Below, piece by piece: positions 57,365 through 64,000 of a DNA stretch of 64,000 bases; the stretch's first letter is position 1, and every line of letters starts with the position of its first letter. The translations under genes and the position numbers were made by a program. Origin of the DNA: Bacteroidales bacterium (lineage in GTDB: Bacteria; Bacteroidota; Bacteroidia; Bacteroidales; UBA932); the NCBI GenBank assembly GCA_017446775.1, contig JAFSQE010000033.1, forward strand, positions 1 to 64,000, given 5' to 3'. The notes under the pieces are model-generated. The model did no database searches. It was given only the letters and a program-made list of their open reading frames with translations, and was not told the DNA's origin.

Positions 57365-57372
57365 CAAAGTTA
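57365..57372 (-). promoter_or_regulatory. -7 box TAACTTTG for the ftsX operon
   Basis: Perfect TAnnTTTG, 20 bases before ATG 57344. Confidence 0.65.
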
Positions 57373-57383
57373 AAAAATTTTAT

Positions 57384-57391
57384 TACCTTTG
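57384..57391 (+). promoter_or_regulatory. -7 box TACCTTTG for the GT5-DUF4270 operon
   Basis: Perfect TAnnTTTG, 18 bases before ATG 57410, divergent from the ftsX promoter 12 bases away. Confidence 0.65.
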
Positions 57392-57409
57392 TACGAATTT
57401 TGCCTTAAT

Positions 57410-58246
57410 ATGCCTGCAGTTAATCCAAAAGAGTCCAAGAAGGTGCTGTATGTCAGCTCCGAGATTTTCCCGTATCTCCCGGAGTCCGACATGGCGCTTG
57501 TGGGGCGCTATCTGCCGCAGGGGATACAGGAAAGGGGCTACCAGATCCGCTCTTTCATGCCGCGGTACGGTTGCGTGAACGAACGCCGCAACCAGCTGCA
57601 CGAGGTTATCCGCCTGTCCGGCATGAATATCGTCGTGGGTGCGGTAGACCGGCAGCTTGTGATAAAGGTGGCCAGCATCTCCTCTGCCCGCATGCAGGTG
57701 TATTTCATCGATAACGAGGATTATTTCCACCGCAAGGCCGTGGATCGCGATGCCTCGGGCAATTTCTTCGCAGATAACGACGAGCGGGCTATGTTTTTTG
57801 CGCGCGGCGTGCTGGAAACGGTGAAGAAGCTCCGCTGGAAGCCAGATCTGGTGCACTGCCAGGGGTGGATATCGTATCTGATGCCGCTCTATCTGAAGAA
57901 GGTCTACAATCAGGATCCCATTTTTGCCGACAGCAAGGTGGTGCTATCGCTATACGACGATCTTAACGACCTTAAATTTGCTGCCGATATGGCCGGCAGG
58001 GTCGCTATCGGCGACATCAAGGCAGAAGATCTGGGCGAGTTGGCAGAGCCCACTGGCATAAATCTTGCGAAACTGGCCATTCGTTATTCCGACGGTGTGA
58101 TTACCGCTGCGACCGGCGTCAACAGCAGCCTGGAGGCAGAAATCAAGGCGCGTAAGCTCCCCGTGCTCTCCAGCCCGGTGATAAGTGCAGAGGACACCGC
58201 CTATATCGGAGAATACGAACAGTTTTACGACCAAATTTTAGCATAA
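57410..58246 (+). CDS. Glycogen/starch synthase N-terminal-domain (GT5) protein
   Basis: 278 residues from MPAVNPKESKKVLYVSSEIFPYLPES; the first in-frame TTG (57389) lies inside the promoter. It resembles only the N-terminal Rossmann half of GT5 glycogen synthases (YFIDNEDYF, PDLVHCQGWISYLMPLYLK, SDGVITAATGVN), and the C-terminal ADP-glucose-binding half is missing. Such short proteins are conserved in Bacteroidetes, so this is probably a distinct family rather than a broken gene. The activity is uncertain. Confidence 0.85.
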   Translation: MPAVNPKESKKVLYVSSEIFPYLPESDMALVGRYLPQGIQERGYQIRSFMPRYGCVNERRNQLHEVIRLSGMNIVVGAVDRQLVIKVASISSARMQVYFIDNEDYFHRKAVDRDASGNFFADNDERAMFFARGVLETVKKLRWKPDLVHCQGWISYLMPLYLKKVYNQDPIFADSKVVLSLYDDLNDLKFAADMAGRVAIGDIKAEDLGELAEPTGINLAKLAIRYSDGVITAATGVNSSLEAEIKARKLPVLSSPVISAEDTAYIGEYEQFYDQILA

Positions 58247-58249
58247 GGG

Positions 58250-59848
58250 ATGTCTGAAGCGAAGAAACGGCTTTTCTCACTGGCAGCAGCGGCCGCTCTG
58301 GTGGTAGCTTTGGTGAGCAGTTGTATCACGGTAAATCAGACCCTGGGTTCTGTATATGTCCCCACAGACCGCGACCTCAAAGTCCACACGGTATCGTTCA
58401 ATCTGCCCGTGGGGATGAAGATTGCCGACTCGCTGCAAACCAGCACATCCTATCTGGTGCTGGGGAACCTTATAGACGAGACCTTTGGCGAAACCAATGC
58501 CGAATTTGCCGCTACCGTGAACCCTCCCGACACCCTGCCGTGGGGGGAGAATCCCGTGTACAGGAGCGCCAAGCTGCAGTTTCTGAAATTCTCTGTGCAG
58601 ACGCTCGCAGAGGGGCAGGAAGAGATTCCGCAGAATATCCACGTATATGCCCTTACGCGTCAGATGGATACCACCAAAATCTACAGCAACTGTCTTAAAC
58701 GCGAAGATTATTCGCTGGAAGAGATTGCAGAGGGGGCGGTGATATATTGCGGCAGCGACACCCTTACGATACCCCTCAAGGAGTCGTTTGCCCGGGAGTA
58801 TATGAACGCCACCCGGAAGGAGCTGGACAGCGCCGATCTGTTTATCAAGCGTTTTTACGGCATCTATGTCAAGGCCGACAAGCCTCTGGGCTGTACCTCC
58901 GGCGGCCGTCTTACAAAGTTCAGTTCCGGTGCCCTGCGCTTTACCTTTAACTCTACCAACGACCTGGGCAAGAATCGTGACACCACCGTTTCGTTCCCGA
59001 TAGGTAGCAGTTTTGCCACGGAACTTTACACTCACCAGACCAAAGGGCTGGAGGTAGACGGCGACAACAATCTGGAGAAGATATACTACGAAGGGCTGGC
59101 CGGCATCAAGCCCCATGTCAGCGGCGAGGCGATACGCGACAGCATCGTGCTATGGGCAAAGCAGCAGAATATCAACCTGGACGACGTGATTATCGCCCGG
59201 GCATCGATAGAACTGCCGTACGATGTGCCTGGCGGCGATTATTCCGCAGCCGACAGCTATCCCGCAGCGCTGTATCCGGTAACGCGATACAAGTACATTT
59301 ACGACGACTACCAGTATTATCCACTCTCTGCGATATACGACGGTTCTTACGACCGCGGCGATATAAACCGTTCCCTGCAGTACTACAAGCCTGATGTCAC
59401 CCTTTATGTGCAGAACATAATGAAGATGATTGCCAGGGACAAGCCGCTTAACAGCAGCTGGGATCTGTGGTTCTTCAACTATTATACGGGAGAAGAGACA
59501 TCGGACGACAGCACATCTTCCAGCTATAACGACTACTATAACAACTATCTGTACAACATGTACTATGGCGGTTATGGCGGATACGGCTACGGTGGCTACG
59601 GCTATGGTTACGGCGGCTACGGCTACGGCGGATATGGCGGTTACGGCGGATATGGCGGCTACGGAGACTACTACGACTATTACAACATGATGAACTATTA
59701 TAACTACTATAACAGTTCGTCATCGTCCAGTTCGTCGTCCTCTACGGTATACTATGTTGATTACGTGAATTACTGCAAGGGGGAGATAAACGGCAATGGC
59801 GCCGCCCGCCGGCCCAAAATGCATATCACTTACACGGTGAAACAATAA
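58250..59848 (+). CDS. DUF4270 lipoprotein with Gly-Tyr-rich tract
   Basis: 532 residues. The signal with VALVSSC (Cys ~24) makes it a lipoprotein. The body (LPVGMKIADSLQTSTSYLVLGNLIDETFGETNAEFA) fits DUF4270, which in many Bacteroidetes neighbours the short GT5 gene. Residues ~430-500 are an extreme low-complexity tract: Gly-Gly-Tyr repeats, then Asp/Tyr/Asn-rich, then a run of Ser. Codons within the tract are mixed (GGC/GGT/GGA, TAC/TAT), so it is not a young exact repeat. Surface-exposed function unknown. Confidence 0.85.
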   Translation: MSEAKKRLFSLAAAAALVVALVSSCITVNQTLGSVYVPTDRDLKVHTVSFNLPVGMKIADSLQTSTSYLVLGNLIDETFGETNAEFAATVNPPDTLPWGENPVYRSAKLQFLKFSVQTLAEGQEEIPQNIHVYALTRQMDTTKIYSNCLKREDYSLEEIAEGAVIYCGSDTLTIPLKESFAREYMNATRKELDSADLFIKRFYGIYVKADKPLGCTSGGRLTKFSSGALRFTFNSTNDLGKNRDTTVSFPIGSSFATELYTHQTKGLEVDGDNNLEKIYYEGLAGIKPHVSGEAIRDSIVLWAKQQNINLDDVIIARASIELPYDVPGGDYSAADSYPAALYPVTRYKYIYDDYQYYPLSAIYDGSYDRGDINRSLQYYKPDVTLYVQNIMKMIARDKPLNSSWDLWFFNYYTGEETSDDSTSSSYNDYYNNYLYNMYYGGYGGYGYGGYGYGYGGYGYGGYGGYGGYGGYGDYYDYYNMMNYYNYYNSSSSSSSSSSTVYYVDYVNYCKGEINGNGAARRPKMHITYTVKQ

Positions 59849-59862
59849 TCCGCCATGATGAA

Positions 59863-60879
59863 ATGCCCAGAGCTCTCATCATAGGTCCGGATTTCTACAA
59901 TTTCAACAGTGCGGTAAGCGCTGCTTTCTCACAGGCAGGATATCAGACTTTGGTTGCCGGCTACGGTACGCCGGTAGATCCGTATAACCTTAAGAACAAG
60001 CTGGCCTTCAAGCTCACTGCCGACAGGCAGGCTTTCCGGCAGAGAAACCGTATCGCCCGTCAGGCGTATTTCCTGGACCGCTTTTACGAGTTCCGTCCCG
60101 ATGTGGTGTTCATCTTAAACGGCGAGATATTGCTCCCGGATACGCTGGATGAGTTCTGCCGCGGTGCAAAGGTCGCCCTCTGGTGCTTCGACAGCGTGAA
60201 GCATATCCCGGTGGTGCAGGAACATATCAGCCATGTGCATCGCTTTTATTGCTACGACCGTGGCGATATAAGCTTCTACGCTTCCCGCGGCCAGCAGGCG
60301 CTGTTTTTGCCGCAGGCGGCCGACACGGCGGTTTACCATCCGCTTGAAGGGGTTGAAAAAGATATCGATATCCTGTTCGTGGGCGATATGTACCACTCGC
60401 CGCGCCGCCAGGCTTACATCTGGGAGGTCATCAGGGCCTTTGACGGCAAAAAGATAAAGGTGGCGGGCATCTACAAGCCGTGGTACAAGAATCCGGTAAA
60501 GGCGCTGCTGCGCGAACGGCGCGACGTTTTCACCAATTGTAATCTGCCGCCCGAAGAGGTGAATGTGCTCTACAACCGAGCCCGGGTGGTGCTCAACATC
60601 CACAACGAGCAGCAGAGCGACGGCGCCAATCCCAAAGTGTTTGAAATCTGCGCCAGCGGGGCATATCAGATATGCGATTCGAACCCATACCTGCAGAGTA
60701 TTTTCCCCGGTGGCGAAATAGCCCTTTATCTGACCCCGCAGCAGATGATAACCTGCATAAGGGAGGCGCTGGAGGGCGATATGGCTCCCCGCGCCGCCCA
60801 GGCCAGGGCTATAGTGCTTTCCGGGCACACTTTTGGCACCCGCATTGCTGCGGTAATAAACGATTTGAAAAACGACTGA
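59863..60879 (+). CDS. CgeB-like glycosyltransferase family protein
   Basis: 338 residues. An N-terminal Rossmann-like half (ALIIGPDFYNFNSAVSAAFSQAGY, RPDVVFILNGEIL) and a C-terminal half with DIDILFVGDMYHSPRR, VNVLYNRARVVLNIH, DGANPKVFEICASGAYQICD match the CgeB/DUF3880-type glycosyltransferase family (GT4-like nucleotide-sugar site around KVFEICASG). Acceptor unknown. Third gene of the operon, 14 bases after DUF4270. Confidence 0.82.
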   Translation: MPRALIIGPDFYNFNSAVSAAFSQAGYQTLVAGYGTPVDPYNLKNKLAFKLTADRQAFRQRNRIARQAYFLDRFYEFRPDVVFILNGEILLPDTLDEFCRGAKVALWCFDSVKHIPVVQEHISHVHRFYCYDRGDISFYASRGQQALFLPQAADTAVYHPLEGVEKDIDILFVGDMYHSPRRQAYIWEVIRAFDGKKIKVAGIYKPWYKNPVKALLRERRDVFTNCNLPPEEVNVLYNRARVVLNIHNEQQSDGANPKVFEICASGAYQICDSNPYLQSIFPGGEIALYLTPQQMITCIREALEGDMAPRAAQARAIVLSGHTFGTRIAAVINDLKND

Positions 60880-60883
60880 TTCC

Positions 60884-63800
60884 ATGAAAGAGCTGTTCCT
60901 GTTGCTTGCACTCACGTTTACCCCTGCCGGACAATACTATTCCGATGCGGACTACCGTGCCCTCTGGGCCAAGGTAGAGACCGCTCTGGAAGAAGACCGT
61001 CCGCAAACGGCGGTGATATATCTTAACCAGCTGGAAGAGCTTACCGTGAGCAAGAAGGATACGCTGGAGCGCTATCAGGTGATGAAGACCACCTACGACT
61101 GCCTGAGACAGTACGACTGGAAGGCGGCCAACAAGTATTACCCCGGCTACAAAGAGCTTTACCGTGAGCTGACGGGCAACCTGGATTATTACATAGAGAG
61201 ATATGCAGAACATCCGCGTGCCGGCGCCCTGGTTTACGAAAAGATAATGAAGAAGAAGCGGGCAGAGGATATGCTGCGGCACCCGTCCGGCGAGAACTAC
61301 AGCAGGATACGCCAGATGTGCATCCTTGCCGCAGAGCAGTATCCCAAGTCAGAAAAAGAGCTGATGGAGGTGGTGGAGCAGATGGACAGCGTGGGTGCGG
61401 GCATGTCCTGCCCCCGGCACTTCATCTACCCCGGACAGACACTCACCTTCGAACTACGCGGCCGCAACATCTCATCCAGCGAGTTCCTCGTATACCGGCT
61501 TAAAGACCGTTATCAGACCGATTTCGGCATCACAAAGGAGCAGGCGGCATCGTTTGGCACCCAGTTCTCCAGGCAGAACATATCCTCTTATAAAAACGAT
61601 TACAACGTTCCGGAAACGACGACGGCAGAGTATACCTTTGGCAAGCCGGGCATTTATGTGGTGTTCAACACAGCGGGCGACAGGGTCAGCTCAGAGACGG
61701 TTTATGTGAGCAGCGTGGCGCTCGCCACCCGTCAGGCCGGAGGCGCGAACCAGATCTATGTGGCCGATGCACGCAGCGGCAAGCCGCTGGGCAACGCCAC
61801 CGTGTATGCTTTTGAGGCCAACGCCCCCTCCGGAGAGGACCCCGCGCCGGTAAAACCCGCCTATCTTTCGCAGAAAATCTATACCCTGAACGGCTTTACG
61901 CCGCTGACCCAAAATCTGTTTGCAAAGCAGTCTGATGCATCGCAGATCTTTGCGGAATATGCTTCCGATATGTGGTCGCCGGCGGTGGACATCTCAAGGG
62001 TGGTGGCCGTCAAAGAGAAGCGCAGTGCCGATGTGATTCATTACATCTATACAGACCGCAAGCTCTATCGCGCCACCGATACCATCTTTTTCAAACTGAT
62101 TGCGCTATCTACCAATTACGAGTCGGGCAAGGTGCTGTCTGGCAAAAAGACAGAGGTCTCTCTCTACGCTCCGGACAGCGACAAACCGGTGGCCCGGGTG
62201 AAGCTTACCACCAACTCGATGGGTTCCGCAGCCGGCAGTTTTGTGATTCCGGCGGGCGGCAAGAACGGCCGCTATCGTATCAGCAGCGAGTTTGGTTCTG
62301 CCTCGGTGCGGGTAGAGGAGTACAAAGACCCCAAATACAAGCTGGAGCTGGATAAGATATCCACCCTGTACACCTTTGGAGAAACGGTCTCGCAAACCGG
62401 TCGCCTTACGGGATACACCGCAGAGCCGGTTGCAGAGGTCAGGGTGGAGTATACCGTGCAGATTTATTCATATGGCGGCGGCAGCCGCATAGTGATTGCC
62501 GACGGCCAGGTCCGCACCGATGCCGACGGCTTCTTTGACATACCGTTCACCCTGCCGCAGTCATTCGATGCCAATTTCACCACGGCCGCCTGTCAGGTAA
62601 GTGTAAAGGCGGTTGCCCGCAACGGCGAAACATGCGGTAAATCCAGATATGTGATGGTCTGCCGCGAGCCGCTGTCGTTTGAGATGGAGTTTGACAACCA
62701 GTATCAAATGGACAGCCTGCTGCTGGTAAATAAGGATAAAGCACCCCGCCTGAACATATCGGCTGCCAATTCTGACGGGGCCCCCCAGGGCATCGAGGGC
62801 TCTTGCCGGCTGCTCACAGAAGAGGGTGACGAGGCGGTTATGAGCAAAAAGATAACCTTTGGCGAACCTTTCGACATCGATTACAGTGCGCTCCCGTCGG
62901 GCTTGTATACCCTGGAATGTAAGGCAGAGACCGCCCTTGGAACGAGCACTTACCGCCGTAAGGTGGCTTTTTTCTCGCCGGACGACCGCCACTGCCCTGT
63001 AGAGCGCGAGCTGTTCTTCTATCCTGTAGACGACAAGGGGGTGATAGATTTTGTGGTGGGTTCCTCTTCAGAACTCTATCTGGAGCTGGAGCTGTTCGAT
63101 AACGGCAAGGTGGTATATCGCCGCGCGTTGCATTTGAACAAGGATGCACAGCACGTCAAGCTGGATTACAAGGCGACCTATGGTGACCAGGTTACCGTTT
63201 CGCTGTTTGGTTTCAAGGATATGGAGCAGATATCCCTCCGCCACGATTTCTGCCGCGAAATATCTTCCGGCAACTTTGAAATAAAGGTGAGCAGCCTGCG
63301 AGACAAAACCACGCCCCGCACCACCGAAACCTTTACCGTAGAGGCGCCCGCATCGGAGCTGCTGGTATCGGTGTACGATGTCACCTGCGACCGCTACGGC
63401 AAGAACGAGTTTTTCTTTAACCCGATACGTCCCCGATATATCCCCGTGCCTCATATCTGGTCTAACACTGCAGGATTCAGGCCGGTTAAGTATCGCGATC
63501 TGGGCGCTACCCGCATGATGGCCGCCGGTGCAGTGGCAGAGGAGGCTGTTGTTTTCAACGCCGTGGCTACTGCCGACGATGCCGTCCCCTTTGTCAAGGT
63601 GGACGCTGCTGCTGATACCGATGTCCGCGAAGACTTCTCACAGACGCTGGCGTTTATCCCGCAGCTGCCCGTAAAGGGGAAGACCGGCGTCACCTTTACC
63701 ACCCGCGACAATCTTGCCTCGTTCCGCATCCTGATGCTGGCCCACACCAAAAAACTGCAAAGCGGCACGGCGGAGTGCCAGATAATCGTGAACAAGGCTG

Positions 63801-64000
63801 TAAAGATAGAGGCGTCGCTGCCGCTCTTTGCCGTGGAGGGCGACCGCCTGGCAGTTACTGCCATGGTGACCAACACCAGCCGGGAGAAGGTTGCCGGCAA
63901 GGCACACATCGCTCTCACGGACGCCGCCACTGGTGGCGCTTTGGATGCAGATTTTGCCGATAGTGAGGTTTCGCTTGCCCCCGGCGAGAGCAAGCGGGTG
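60884..64000 (+). CDS. Alpha-2-macroglobulin family protein (partial, runs off the window)
   Basis: 1039 codons are present with no stop. It starts MKELFLLLALTFTPAG with a weak signal peptide, four bases after the CgeB-like gene. A helical N-terminal region (~20-140) precedes beta-rich macroglobulin domains: QIYVADARSGKPLGNATVYAF (MG2-like), DRKLYRATDTIFFKL, YTFGETVSQTGRLTG, and near the end the A2M-domain start ASFRILMLAHTKKLQSG then EGDRLAVTAMVTNTS. Whether it has the thioester CxEQ cannot be seen. Such proteins trap proteases in the periplasm. Confidence 0.85.
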   Translation, partial: MKELFLLLALTFTPAGQYYSDADYRALWAKVETALEEDRPQTAVIYLNQLEELTVSKKDTLERYQVMKTTYDCLRQYDWKAANKYYPGYKELYRELTGNLDYYIERYAEHPRAGALVYEKIMKKKRAEDMLRHPSGENYSRIRQMCILAAEQYPKSEKELMEVVEQMDSVGAGMSCPRHFIYPGQTLTFELRGRNISSSEFLVYRLKDRYQTDFGITKEQAASFGTQFSRQNISSYKNDYNVPETTTAEYTFGKPGIYVVFNTAGDRVSSETVYVSSVALATRQAGGANQIYVADARSGKPLGNATVYAFEANAPSGEDPAPVKPAYLSQKIYTLNGFTPLTQNLFAKQSDASQIFAEYASDMWSPAVDISRVVAVKEKRSADVIHYIYTDRKLYRATDTIFFKLIALSTNYESGKVLSGKKTEVSLYAPDSDKPVARVKLTTNSMGSAAGSFVIPAGGKNGRYRISSEFGSASVRVEEYKDPKYKLELDKISTLYTFGETVSQTGRLTGYTAEPVAEVRVEYTVQIYSYGGGSRIVIADGQVRTDADGFFDIPFTLPQSFDANFTTAACQVSVKAVARNGETCGKSRYVMVCREPLSFEMEFDNQYQMDSLLLVNKDKAPRLNISAANSDGAPQGIEGSCRLLTEEGDEAVMSKKITFGEPFDIDYSALPSGLYTLECKAETALGTSTYRRKVAFFSPDDRHCPVERELFFYPVDDKGVIDFVVGSSSELYLELELFDNGKVVYRRALHLNKDAQHVKLDYKATYGDQVTVSLFGFKDMEQISLRHDFCREISSGNFEIKVSSLRDKTTPRTTETFTVEAPASELLVSVYDVTCDRYGKNEFFFNPIRPRYIPVPHIWSNTAGFRPVKYRDLGATRMMAAGAVAEEAVVFNAVATADDAVPFVKVDAAADTDVREDFSQTLAFIPQLPVKGKTGVTFTTRDNLASFRILMLAHTKKLQSGTAECQIIVNKAVKIEASLPLFAVEGDRLAVTAMVTNTSREKVAGKAHIALTDAATGGALDADFADSEVSLAPGESKRV

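Noticed and set aside
59560-59670. Tandem repeat or CRISPR-like array
   Set aside because: The repetition follows codons of a Gly-Tyr tract in an open reading frame with no spacers.

Overview
The window looks like a chromosomal segment of a gut-type Bacteroidales bacterium. Visible reasons are many promoters with the Bacteroidetes -7 box TAnnTTTG, BACON domains, M64, C69 and S46 peptidases, DUF4270, DUF4492, DUF3098 and DUF1460 proteins, many lipoproteins, and a moderately GC-rich coding background (by eye). I would not name a genus; a Rikenellaceae/Alistipes-like or related lineage is possible but unproven.

Layout. 0.1-7.7 kb: tRNA-Ala, then a secreted-peptidase cluster (two M64 metallopeptidases with BACON repeats, one C69 dipeptidase, one small exported protein). 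7.7-13.5 kb: a leftward operon DUF1460 amidase-like > FakA-like DAK2 kinase > FakB-like DegV > GNAT-like protein > PlsX > acyl carrier protein > M64 peptidase, which reads as a route from free fatty acid to acyl-phosphate to acyl-ACP. 13.5-23.7 kb: housekeeping genes (ABC-F, tRNA-Met, Sua5, EEP hydrolase, rhomboid, MutL, IspF, CNNM/CBS protein, CysS, SSB). 24-32 kb: Zn-ribbon protein, EnvC-like/TPR/serine hydrolase operon, YifB ATPase, fructokinase plus MFS sugar transporter. 32.5-38.6 kb: DUF4492-cydA-cydB, then a glycyl radical enzyme of unknown substrate with its convergent activase. 38.6-41.7 kb: LolA-like protein, class A acid phosphatase and an alpha/alpha-barrel lipoprotein.

Two short segments look acquired. 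(i) 41.69-43.60 kb, an AraC regulator and a lipoprotein flavodoxin, lies against the 3' end of tRNA-Leu(UAA) and is bounded on its far side by a 13-bp direct copy of that tRNA end. (ii) 49.10-53.31 kb lies between the convergent genes fabF and guaD, is bounded by a perfect 12-bp direct repeat (TAATACGCAGTT), and is visibly more AT-rich. It holds a RAYT-like HUH protein, a candidate rod-shaped 6S-like RNA, three tandem paralogous exported proteins and, near both ends, a ~140-nt imperfect repeat whose 15-bp terminal arms differ by compensatory changes. Segment (ii) is the best candidate for an undescribed system.

The remainder is an S46 peptidase/aldose epimerase pair, purN, acpP-fabF, an envelope operon (ftsX, DUF3098, uppP, lpxH, nucleotidyltransferase, guaD) and a rightward operon of a GT5-type protein, DUF4270 protein, CgeB-like protein and a truncated alpha-2-macroglobulin. 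No CRISPR array, rRNA, replication origin or intact insertion sequence was seen. All functions are inferred from residue patterns read by eye; no database search was run.
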